Of a stretch of DNA of 40,379 bases, positions 7,201-14,121 are shown in pieces. The notes beneath the pieces are model-generated. The model was not told where the DNA came from. It saw only the letters and a program-made list of their open reading frames with translations, and searched no databases. Source of the stretch: a virus; the IMG/VR virus record IMGVR_UViG_3300013131_004432, positions 1-40,379 of that record; one strand, written 5' to 3'. Positions within the stretch are counted from its first letter, which is position 1, and each line of letters starts with the position of its first letter. The translations under genes and the position numbers were made by a program.

Positions 7201-9388
7201 TCTCTTGTGGCTGCACGAACAGCAGGTGTTGACGCTTGGCAAGGGTCTGACGGTGTTCCGCTCGGCCATGACAATCCACCTGAACCCCGAGCGGGTACCT
7301 TTCACAACCAAGGACTTCTTGCCGCTGCAGGAGCATTACCGCGAGCAGACCTTGCAGACCCATGTCATGGCCGCCTATGCCGAAAAGGGGCTGGAGCGGA
7401 TTGATGAGGCGCAACGTCTCTCTCAGGATTATTTTACCCTAGACCAGGATCGCTTCCTGCGCCGCTGGATGCCCGGGCGTGGCGTCGAAACCCGACGTCA
7501 AACCACCGGGCGGGCTTGGAAACAGATCGTCGAGGATCTCGGCAACCCCGTCCAGCAAGAGATCGTGGCCGATGACCGAGAGCAGACCAACGTCCTTGTG
7601 CTGGCTGGCCCCGGGTCAGGGAAGACAAGAGTTCTGGTCCACCGAATTGCCTATCTTCTGCGCGTCCGGCGCGAGGATCCACGGGGAATCCTCGTCTTGA
7701 CCTACAATCGCCATGCCGCAGCCGAGATACGTGCCCGCCTGCGCCACCTTGTGGGCGACGATGCGGCCTGGGTCACCGTCTCGACCTGCCACGCGCTCGC
7801 CATGCGATTGGTGGGGGCAAGTTTTGCGGGTGGTGCAACTGAGACGCGCGACTTCGATGCAATTCTGCGCGATGCCGTGCGCATGATTACGGGCGAAGGG
7901 CTTAGCCGGGCCGAAGCCGAGGCGCAGCGCGAGGCCCTGATCCAAGGCTATCGCTGGATCCTTGTTGACGAATATCAAGACATTGGCCCTGAAGAGTATG
8001 CGCTGATCGCCGCCGTCGCCGGTCGATCACTTGAGGATGCGGATCAACGCCTGAGCCTCTTTGCGGTCGGTGATGACGACCAGAACATCTATGCGTTCAC
8101 AGGCGCCTCAATCTCCTTCATCCGCCGTTTCGAAGAGGACTACCGCGCCAAGCCCAAATTTCTGACGGAGAACTACCGCTCAACCAGCTTCATTATCGAC
8201 GCGGCCAACCAAGTCATCGAACCGGCCCGGGGCAGGATGAAGGCGGGCCACCCGATTACCGTGGACAAATTGCGCGGCCTCCAACCGGGTGGTGGCGCCA
8301 TGGCGACCTACGACCCGGTGGGCCGAGGGCGTGTGCAGTTTCTCGACGTGGCAGGGGATGATGTCGCTCAGGCGGTGGCGGCTGTGGATGAACTCATCCG
8401 CCTTTCACGGCTTGACCCGGATTTCTCATGGTCACGTACGGCCATCATCTCGCGTGATTGGCGCCGCCTCGGGCCGGTACGGGCCTATGCGGAGAAAATG
8501 AGTCTTCAGGTCGAGATGGCCAATGAAAAGCTGCCAAGCGTCTGGCGGCTACGCGAGATGCAGTTTTTGGTGGCAGGTCTGCGGCAGCAACCCACGGCGA
8601 TGCTCACGATTCAGGACATCTTCAATGTGCTGAATCAACAGCGCCAAACGCGCTGGGTCGAGTTGATTGCCGAGGGCATCGCTGACTTGGCCCGCGATCT
8701 TGGCACCAAGACGATCTCGGTTCCCGATGTGCTGGAATGGCTGGCCGAGTGGTCGCAGGACATCCGGGGAGAGCAGCGCGGGCTTTTGCTCTTGACCGCC
8801 CATCGGTCCAAAGGGTTGGAGTTCGATCATGTAATCATTCTAAACGGCGGTTGGCAAACGATCTCGCGGGGCGAGGACGGCGAGGCACCGCGGCGTCTCT
8901 TCTACGTCGCCATGACCCGAGCGCGTCACAGCCTGGCCGTGGTGACCTGCGGCGCCCATGCTTTCGTCCGCGCAGACAGCGATAGCGAGCTTTTGCGCAA
9001 AGTTGAGACACCCCGACAGCTAGACCTGCCCGAGCCGGACCAATATCAGCTGCCAGATATGGGCTCAGTCGACCTCTCTTTTGCCGGTCGCCTCGCGGAG
9101 ACGAGCCAGACGCATGCAGCCATCGCCGAGGCCGAAATTGGCGACAAGGTGGCGCTGGAACGGCGCGAGGGAAAATGGATGATCCTAGACGCACAGGGGC
9201 GCGTACTTGGGCGCATGGCAGGAAGTTGGGGGCCACCTGAAGGCACAGATCTAGTTTCGGGCAAGGTCGGTGCTATCGTCCGCTGGCGCAAATCAGATAG
9301 CGAGGAGGCGTTTCAGACCTACATAAAACGTTGCGAATGGGAGACCGTTTTGCCGGAGCTTGTGTTTCGAGGACGCGGCAGGAGCTGA
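4259..9388 (+). CDS. DEDDh exonuclease - RecQ - UvrD triple-fusion helicase
   Basis: A 1709-residue three-enzyme fusion. Residues about 20-145 look like a DEDDh 3'-5' exonuclease: D25 and E27 (IDLEVNP), D82 (GHNILRHDIEHL), H132 and D139 (HVNDPELDARL). A Cys cluster (C268, C273, C276) follows. Residues about 300-690 are a RecQ-type SF2 helicase: Walker A PTGTGKS near 326, DEAH at 429-432, GMGIDKPD near 592, then QEAGRAGRD. Residues about 700-1100 form an unassigned helical linker. Residues about 1100-1600 are a UvrD/Rep SF1 helicase: GPGSGKT 1117-1123, VDEYQD with D1237/E1238, DDDQNIY near 1272, LTAHRSKGLEF near 1512, FYVAMTRAR near 1548. The last 100 residues are unassigned. All key residues are present, so all three activities are plausible. 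It probably unwinds and degrades DNA in repair, recombination or anti-phage defence. The start rests on the open frame; the ribosome site is weak. Confidence 0.9.
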   Translation: MPFLSFLRPKIKDKPFLLERCLSIDLEVNPKSAEIFDLAAVRYGSGPAVVAARGQLQQALDRLEAALESTIHIIGHNILRHDIEHLLAARPRLRDKMDAPIDTLWLNPLAFPRNPYHHLVKHYHDGRLQAGHVNDPELDARLVFEVLENQIEAFKGQAPDTLLAWHHLVTRMDRSAGFDAVFRHIRNASAPDRATAFAAIRRLLHGQACGAQVDPALEALQDTQMAWPMAYALAWISVSGGESVMPPWVRASFPQAALIVRRLRDTNCSAPSCAWCATMNDPKGALRKWFGFPAFRAEPADAEGRPLQEVIVAKTMAHAHVLGVLPTGTGKSVCYQVPALSLYDKTGALTVVISPLVALMADQVQGMERTGISSAVTINGMLSMPERQEALDRVRLGQASILLISPEQLRSVSVRSVLRQREVGLWVLDEAHCVSKWGHDFRPDYRYIGRFIREFSGDAPPAPVLCLTATAKPEVVRDITDHFRGRLGIDLALFDGGAARTNLSFSVLATRKESKLGDVLTAIQDRLPEGRSGAVVYCSTRKETERIAAFLKVQGLAAAHFHAGLTIDDKRSIQEAFRVGDLRVIAATNAFGMGIDKPDIRLVVHADIPGSLENYLQEAGRAGRDRMPADCVLLYHTDDVERQFTLSARSRLERHEIGAILKALRRIDEHGRNGGTVVATTGEIVREEKDREFVRDSATDDTRVKTAVSWLEEATLVSREENRVRVFPSSLMVRTLDEAAARLDQAQITSARRKQLLDIVLHLMNAPADQGISADELTGIAGLTHHGLSKAMADLETLRLAKNDIAITVQIHVGVENASRQRFAAARALERALIGTMREMAPTADANGGCQLDLTIASQKMRELGNSGAGPHILERLLRSIERDGRNEDGGHGNIRLRKLSSKTLELVLLRSWRAVDQTAALRWAAAERLMEFLIAKVSTGSKGKDIQVETTLGDLLAVLNGDAVIKASGVKDMTKLMERALLWLHEQQVLTLGKGLTVFRSAMTIHLNPERVPFTTKDFLPLQEHYREQTLQTHVMAAYAEKGLERIDEAQRLSQDYFTLDQDRFLRRWMPGRGVETRRQTTGRAWKQIVEDLGNPVQQEIVADDREQTNVLVLAGPGSGKTRVLVHRIAYLLRVRREDPRGILVLTYNRHAAAEIRARLRHLVGDDAAWVTVSTCHALAMRLVGASFAGGATETRDFDAILRDAVRMITGEGLSRAEAEAQREALIQGYRWILVDEYQDIGPEEYALIAAVAGRSLEDADQRLSLFAVGDDDQNIYAFTGASISFIRRFEEDYRAKPKFLTENYRSTSFIIDAANQVIEPARGRMKAGHPITVDKLRGLQPGGGAMATYDPVGRGRVQFLDVAGDDVAQAVAAVDELIRLSRLDPDFSWSRTAIISRDWRRLGPVRAYAEKMSLQVEMANEKLPSVWRLREMQFLVAGLRQQPTAMLTIQDIFNVLNQQRQTRWVELIAEGIADLARDLGTKTISVPDVLEWLAEWSQDIRGEQRGLLLLTAHRSKGLEFDHVIILNGGWQTISRGEDGEAPRRLFYVAMTRARHSLAVVTCGAHAFVRADSDSELLRKVETPRQLDLPEPDQYQLPDMGSVDLSFAGRLAETSQTHAAIAEAEIGDKVALERREGKWMILDAQGRVLGRMAGSWGPPEGTDLVSGKVGAIVRWRKSDSEEAFQTYIKRCEWETVLPELVFRGRGRS

Positions 9389-9433
9389 AAAGATTGACCC
9401 AAGGGGCAGAATGGGGACATTCCGGGGCTGTTT

Positions 9434-10114
9434 TCAGTCGGGCTGTCTGCCGCGGTAGCCAACGCCGGGCTCAGTCTGGATAAGGATAGGGCGGGACGGG
9501 TCGTCCTCAACCTTTTGGCGCAGTTGGCCGATGAAGACGCGCAGATAGGGCACGTCTTCGACATGGGCGGGGCCCCAGATACGGACGAGAAGCTGGCGGT
9601 GGGTCAGGACGCGGCCGGGCGTCTCGGCGAGGGCTGCCAGCAGATCGAACTCCTTGGGGGTCAGGTGGATCTCGTCAGCTCCCCGCATCACCTGATGGGC
9701 TGCCAGGTCGATCTGCAGCTGCCCCAGACGCAGCAGGGGCTCCGACGCCTTGCGGGCCGGGCGCAGGCAGACGCGAAGCCGCGCCAGAAGCTCGCCGATG
9801 GCGAAGGGCTTGGCCACGAAGTCATCAGCGCCAAGGTCCAGAGCCATGATCTTCTCCATCTCCTGATCCCGGGCCGACAGAACAATCACCGGCAGATCAT
9901 GGGTGGCCCGCAGCCGCTCGATCACGGCTTTGCCGTCCATGTCTGGCAGGCCGAGGTCCAGGACAATGAGATCCGGCCGGCGCTCAAGGGCCGCGAGCGC
10001 ATCGACTCCGGTCGCGGCGGTACAGGTGTCATAGCCTGCGGCCTGCAGGGCGGGAGAAAGAAAGCGCAAGATCTGCGCCTCATCGTCAACGATCAAGATC
10101 AAAGGGCGGGTCAT
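9434..10114 (-). CDS. kdpE: KdpE-like response regulator
   Basis: A 226-residue OmpR/KdpE-family regulator. The receiver domain (about 4-118) has the acidic pair D10/D11, phospho-acceptor D53 (VLDLGLPD), S80 and K102 (AKPF). The winged-helix effector domain (about 130-222) has LTPKEFDLLAALAETPGRV, the KdpE-like IWGPAHVEDVPYLRVFIGQLRQKVE, and a final GVGYRG. It would be phosphorylated by the kinase encoded directly upstream, whose stop overlaps this start (ATGA), and would bind promoters of potassium-uptake genes. No kdpFABC is in the window; the nearest potassium gene is kup, just beyond the kinase and divergent, so kup is the likely target (inference). It ends 45 bp from the convergent helicase gene. 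Confidence 0.88.
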   Translation of the reverse strand: MTRPLILIVDDEAQILRFLSPALQAAGYDTCTAATGVDALAALERRPDLIVLDLGLPDMDGKAVIERLRATHDLPVIVLSARDQEMEKIMALDLGADDFVAKPFAIGELLARLRVCLRPARKASEPLLRLGQLQIDLAAHQVMRGADEIHLTPKEFDLLAALAETPGRVLTHRQLLVRIWGPAHVEDVPYLRVFIGQLRQKVEDDPSRPILIQTEPGVGYRGRQPD

Positions 10115-11553
10115 GTCGGAAGCCTGAAGGTGAAGGTTGCGCCCTCGGAGGTCAGTTGACCGCCAAGGTGGCGCGCGATGCCCTTGGCGACTGCGAGACC
10201 AAGGCCACCCTGCCCCAAGGCAGGGCGCAGGTCCGGCCCCGAAAGCCAGGCCGCGAGGGCCGCAGGCAAGCCGTGGCCTGCATCGCTAACGGCGACGCAA
10301 AGGCTCTCGTTGGTTGCCATCGCCGTCACCGTGACGGGAGGGCAGCCATGGGCAAACGCATTATCCATAAGGTTGAACAGCGCCTGCTCGATCAGTCCGC
10401 CTTCCGAGCGCAACATCGGCAGATCACCCAAGTCTAGGCGAATCTCGCCCCTGCGAGCGCGGCGCAGCCTCGCGGCCGCAGCGGTGGCGAGGTCGCCGAT
10501 ATCCACCCAATCGCACCGCATCGGAGCCTGCGCCTCCAGCCGGGAGAGTTGCATCAGGTTGCCAACATGTGCGTTCAGCCGTAAGGCCTCTTCCTCGATA
10601 GCGGTCAGAAGGTCGGTGCGGGCCGGCGGCGCAAGCTCCAGGTCTTTCAGCGCTGAGGCCGCGCCGAGGATCGTGGCCAAGGGTGTGCGCAAGTCATGGC
10701 CGAACGATGCCAAGACGGCGGCCCGCGTCGCCTCGGCCTCGGCACGCTGGCGTTCGGCGCGGGCATGGGCAGCGAACGCCAGCCGCTGCAGGGCAAGTTG
10801 GGTCAGGCGCACTGCTTGTACAATGGCTATTTCGCGCAAGTGCCCTTCGCGTCCCGGAGGCGGCGTGTGACCCAGAACCAATCCTTCGGCCAGGGGGACG
10901 AAGGTCAGCCGGCTTCCCTCCCAGCCCGGGGCGGCGGCGGCTTGCGGTTGCTGGCTGCGCAAGGCCCGGTCGCAGGCCGCCTGGGTCACTGGATCGAGGC
11001 CGGCGCCATCGGGCAGCAGACCCTCTGGCGTCATCACGACCGCCTCACCCTGGCAAAGCCGGGCGAGCGGCGCAAGCGTGGCCTGCAGGGCGGCTTTTTC
11101 GGTCTCTGCACCGGCCAGCGACATTGATAGATCGCCAAGGACTGCCAAGGCTTCGGCCCGCACGCGGGCGGCCTCGGCCCGTTCGTGTAACCGGCCCGTC
11201 AACCAGCCAGCCAGCCCCGCGACGAGCAGGAACTCCACGAGCGCTACGAGGTCTGAGACCCTTGTGACGTTGAAGGTGTAAAGCGGCGGGGTGAAAAGGA
11301 AATTCAGTGCAGCAAAGCTGGTGCACGCTGCAAGCAACCCGCTCCAGAAGCCGAAGGCCACCGCCGCGACAAGGACTGCAACGAGAAAGACCAGCGGCAA
11401 GAGGTCGGGGGCAAAGACCGGGAGGAAGTCGGTCGCCAGCTTGGCGAGGCTTGCGGAAAGGGCGACCAGGGTCAGGGTCGCCGCGACGGCACCGGCCCCT
11501 GGGGCCGGGGGCCAGGGTCTGGTGTCAGGCAAAAGGTCGGTCGTTGCATCCAT
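10111..11553 (-). CDS. KdpD-like sensor histidine kinase lacking the N-terminal KdpD/Usp domains
   Basis: 480 residues, against about 900 for classical KdpD. It begins at the membrane part: hydrophobic segments between residues about 20 and 120 (DUF4118-like, including LPLVFLVAVLVAAVAFGFWS and the NFLFTPPLYTF signature). Then comes a GAF-like region (about 135-255), a dimerisation/phospho-acceptor helix with H286 (SFGHDLRTPL), and an ATPase domain with N394/N398 (NLMDN), DAGHG 424-428 and GQGGLGL 447-453. The missing N-terminus is the part that in E. coli carries the ATP-binding KdpD domain and the universal-stress domain. The start looks natural, with its own ATG and a non-coding stretch upstream, so this is a short-form family member rather than a broken gene. 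It is coupled to kdpE downstream and divergent from kup. Confidence 0.85.
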   Translation of the reverse strand: MDATTDLLPDTRPWPPAPGAGAVAATLTLVALSASLAKLATDFLPVFAPDLLPLVFLVAVLVAAVAFGFWSGLLAACTSFAALNFLFTPPLYTFNVTRVSDLVALVEFLLVAGLAGWLTGRLHERAEAARVRAEALAVLGDLSMSLAGAETEKAALQATLAPLARLCQGEAVVMTPEGLLPDGAGLDPVTQAACDRALRSQQPQAAAAPGWEGSRLTFVPLAEGLVLGHTPPPGREGHLREIAIVQAVRLTQLALQRLAFAAHARAERQRAEAEATRAAVLASFGHDLRTPLATILGAASALKDLELAPPARTDLLTAIEEEALRLNAHVGNLMQLSRLEAQAPMRCDWVDIGDLATAAAARLRRARRGEIRLDLGDLPMLRSEGGLIEQALFNLMDNAFAHGCPPVTVTAMATNESLCVAVSDAGHGLPAALAAWLSGPDLRPALGQGGLGLAVAKGIARHLGGQLTSEGATFTFRLPT

Positions 11554-11593
11554 AGGTCCAGCTTTTCGGCCTTGGGGCAGCCTTGTCCACCGT

Positions 11594-11645
11594 CTTTATG
11601 CAATCCTTATAAATCACTGCGCATTCCCCATCGCATCCTTATGCA
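11594..11645. promoter_or_regulatory. Direct repeats in the kdpD/kup divergent promoter region
   Basis: The 147-bp gap 11554-11700 separates the divergent kinase and kup genes and should hold both promoters. ATCCTTAT occurs at 11603-11610 and 11635-11642, 32 bp or about three helical turns apart, and TTATGCA at 11596-11602 and 11639-11645. Same-face spacing of AT-rich repeats beside a KdpE homologue suggests a response-regulator site. The binding assignment is inferred from position only. Confidence 0.35.
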
Positions 11646-11700
11646 GGCCCGGGCGAGAAGGAGGCGCCGTCGCACAGGCGGTGCCACCCGAGCCCTCCTC

Positions 11701-13596
11701 ATGACCGACCTCTCCGTCCCACAGCCCCATGCCCCCGGCAAGGCCGGGCTCCTGTCGCTTTCGCTCGCCGCCATTGGCGTGGTCTACGGCGACATCGGTA
11801 CATCGCCGCTTTACGCCTTCCGCGAAGCGATGAAGGCGGCAGGCGCCCAGCATGGCGAGGTCAATCCGGCCGATGTCCTGGGCGTCCTGTCGCTGATCAC
11901 CTGGGCCCTGATGATCATCGTGACTGTCAAATACGTGGCGCTCCTGATGCGGGCCGACAACCAGGGCGAAGGAGGGACGCTCTCCCTTCTGGCTCTTGCC
12001 GAGCGGTCCTTGGGAGGTCGCAGGCGGTTGGTTCTGGCGCTCGGCCTGGTCGGCGCGGCGCTGTTCTTCGGCGATGCGGCGATCACGCCTGCCATCTCGG
12101 TCTTGTCGGCGGTCGAGGGCCTGAGCCTGATCACCACGGCCTTCGACCCCTGGATCGAGGCGATCTCAGTCGTCATCATTATTGGCCTCTTCTTGGTGCA
12201 ATTCCGCGGCACGGCGGCGGTTGCGGTCTTCTTCGGGCCGATCACGCTCGTTTGGTTCGTCCTGATGGCTGCGGGGGGGCTTTGGCACATCGCCGATGCG
12301 CCCCAAGTGCTGGCCGCGCTGAACCCGCTGCAGGCGCTGGAGTTCCTGACGTCGAACGGTAAGCTTGGCTTGATCGTCCTCGGCGCGGTCTTCCTTGCCG
12401 TCACCGGGGCTGAGGCGCTTTACGCGGACATGGGCCATTTCGGCCGCCGTCCGATCCAGCTGGCCTGGATCGTCGTGGCCCTGCCTTCGCTTCTGCTGAA
12501 CTACTTCGGTCAGGGTGCCCTGATCCTGAAGGACCCCGCCGCGCTGGAAAACCCTTTCTTCCGGCTTTACCCTGAGAGTCTGCTTCTGCCTGTCGTCGTT
12601 CTGGCCACCGCCGCCACGATCATCGCCTCCCAAGCCGTGATTTCTGGGGCCTTCAGCCTGACCCGCCAGGCGATCCAATTGCGGCTCCTTCCGCGCATGC
12701 GCATCCGCCACACCTCGGACGCGCAGGAAGGTCAGATCTATATGCCCGCCGTCAACCAAGGCCTGATGGTCGCCGTCCTGGTCTTGGTGGTGGTGTTCGG
12801 CAATTCCTCGGCGCTGGCTTCGGCCTATGGCATCGCGGTGACCGGGACCATGGTCGTGACGGCGACCCTAGCCATGGTCGTCGCGCACAAGCACTGGGGC
12901 CTGCGCGCCCCTCTGGCCGTGGCACTCTTCGCACCCTTCCTCGCTTTGGACCTGACCTTTTTGGGCGCCAACCTCCTGAAACTCTTCGAGGGCGGCTGGC
13001 TGCCCTTGGGACTGGCCACATTAATGGTGATCACCATGACCTGTTGGATCAAAGGGACGGGCGTCGTGCTCGGCAAAGAGGCGCAGGGCGAGATGGGCCT
13101 CGTCAAGCTCATCAGCATGCAGATGACCAAGCCATTGCCGAAAGTCCCCGGGACGGCGGTCTACCTGACCTCGGACCCCGACTATGCCCCTGCTGCGCTC
13201 TTGCACAGCCTGAAGCACTTCAAGGTCCTGCACGAACAAAACGTCATCCTGACGATCCGGACCGCCGATATCCCCCGCGTCGCACCCGAGGATCGCGTGA
13301 CCATGATCGACCTCGCTGCCGGTTTCCGGCAAGTCACTCTGACCTGGGGCTACGCTGAGGAACCCGACGTGCCCAAGGGTCTGGCGCTCTGCCGCAAGCT
13401 CGGGTGGAAGTTCGACATCATGGCGACCTCCTTCATCCTGTCGCGTCGCAGCTTGCGCCTCTCGTCCCGACGCGAGATCCCCGCTTGGATGGCGCGGCTC
13501 TTCATCCTGATGGCCCGCAACTCCACACCGGCCTCGGATTACTTCCGCATCCCCGCTGGCCGCGTTGTGGAACTCGGAACCCAGGTCAACGTGTGA
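11701..13596 (+). CDS. kup: Kup low-affinity potassium transporter
   Basis: A 631-residue Kup/HAK/KT potassium transporter (K+/H+ symport into the cell). The N-terminus carries the family signature GVVYGDIGTSPLYAFREA. Some twelve hydrophobic segments follow up to about residue 450, including GDAAITPAISVLSAVEGL and AVTGAEALYADMGHFGRR. The last 180 residues are the cytoplasmic C-terminal domain (for example GTAVYLTSDPDYAPAALLHSLKH) with a basic end. The ATG at 11701 is chosen over the track-length start at 11572 because homology begins there and the upstream part is Arg-rich nonsense; AGAAGGAGG lies well upstream at about 11658. Length is normal for the family. It is divergent from the kdpD-like kinase, its likely regulator. 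Finding kup between phage early and late genes is unusual. Confidence 0.92.
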   Translation: MTDLSVPQPHAPGKAGLLSLSLAAIGVVYGDIGTSPLYAFREAMKAAGAQHGEVNPADVLGVLSLITWALMIIVTVKYVALLMRADNQGEGGTLSLLALAERSLGGRRRLVLALGLVGAALFFGDAAITPAISVLSAVEGLSLITTAFDPWIEAISVVIIIGLFLVQFRGTAAVAVFFGPITLVWFVLMAAGGLWHIADAPQVLAALNPLQALEFLTSNGKLGLIVLGAVFLAVTGAEALYADMGHFGRRPIQLAWIVVALPSLLLNYFGQGALILKDPAALENPFFRLYPESLLLPVVVLATAATIIASQAVISGAFSLTRQAIQLRLLPRMRIRHTSDAQEGQIYMPAVNQGLMVAVLVLVVVFGNSSALASAYGIAVTGTMVVTATLAMVVAHKHWGLRAPLAVALFAPFLALDLTFLGANLLKLFEGGWLPLGLATLMVITMTCWIKGTGVVLGKEAQGEMGLVKLISMQMTKPLPKVPGTAVYLTSDPDYAPAALLHSLKHFKVLHEQNVILTIRTADIPRVAPEDRVTMIDLAAGFRQVTLTWGYAEEPDVPKGLALCRKLGWKFDIMATSFILSRRSLRLSSRREIPAWMARLFILMARNSTPASDYFRIPAGRVVELGTQVNV

Positions 13597-13767
13597 TCTC
13601 ATACCCCCGCTCAAGGCAGGTTTTAGACGCGTCATGGTGCAGCTCGACCGTCCGCTTTGGGCCGATCACGCCCCCCGGCATGGTTCCTCCCCGGCCCCTT
13701 TCGTATACGGGGGGGCGTTGCCCGGCATTTCGCTAGCGACTGGCAATTTCACCGGGGAATCCACCCG

Positions 13768-13848
13768 GAATCCAGCGCGCGAAGGTCGTGATTTTTAATG
13801 AATCATTTTCAATAACTTACAAAATCACGACTTTGCCGCGCTGGATTC
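13768..13848. repeat. Inverted repeat, 28-bp arms, AT-rich 25-bp loop
   Basis: The left arm 13768-13795 and the inverse of the right arm 13821-13848 match at 25 of 28 positions: both read GAATCCAGCGCG, then five bases with three differences, then GTCGTGATTTT. The 25-bp centre is AT-rich and contains TGAATCA. No coding or terminator role fits, since there is no T-run after the right arm on either strand. Candidate roles are a recombination or attachment site, the ends of a lost element, or a large operator. It lies at the right-hand edge of the potassium module, where the sequence returns to phage genes. Confidence 0.6.
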
Positions 13849-14000
13849 TTTTGCGGAATCCAATGAATCCACGTTGAGGAAGCCACCTCGCTGCAAGCCA
13901 CCCCTGTGAAACCACCTGCTGAGAAGCCATTGAATCCGCCTGCATTTTTCGTTTGACAAAGCTGCCCCTCTTGCCCTACCCCTTGATTATCGAAGAATTG

Positions 14001-14035
14001 CGCCCGGAGGATACCCTCTCGGGCGTTTCTTATTT
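14001..14035 (+). terminator. Rho-independent terminator
   Basis: CGCCCG (14001-14006) pairs with CGGGCG (14020-14025), and inner GAGG (14007-14010) pairs with CCTC (14015-14018), leaving a 4-nt loop and one bulged T. TTTCTTATTT follows at 14026-14035. It would stop rightward transcription entering from the kup side before the methyltransferase gene. Confidence 0.7.
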
Positions 14036-14121
14036 CCCCCATAGCGGATCCCGATACTGACGCAGCCCTTTGCGGTGGCGCGCATTGTCTTGTCCGCCAT
14101 GCCCCAGACGAGACCCACCCC

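Larger units (their letters stand above)
13597..14121. other. 525-bp non-coding stretch before the methyltransferase
   Basis: I see no intact gene here. It holds the long inverted repeat at 13768-13848, further GAATCC copies around it (near 13758, 13855, 13865, 13932), a run of AAGCCACC-type near-repeats at about 13877-13930, a TTGACA hexamer at 13953-13958 without a good -10, and the terminator at 14001-14035. Plus-strand frames around 13822-13950 look weakly coding (NHDFAALDSFAESNEST in one frame, VEEATSLQATPVKPP in another), as if a small gene had decayed by frameshift; this is only a suspicion. Confidence 0.45.

Noticed and set aside
9515-10159. A 214-residue rightward frame opposite kdpE
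   Set aside because: The leftward KdpE reading has every catalytic residue; this frame has none of any family.
13953-13982. TTGACA at 13953 as the late promoter
   Set aside because: The hexamer is perfect, but no acceptable -10 follows at 16-18 bp, and a terminator lies 43 bp downstream.
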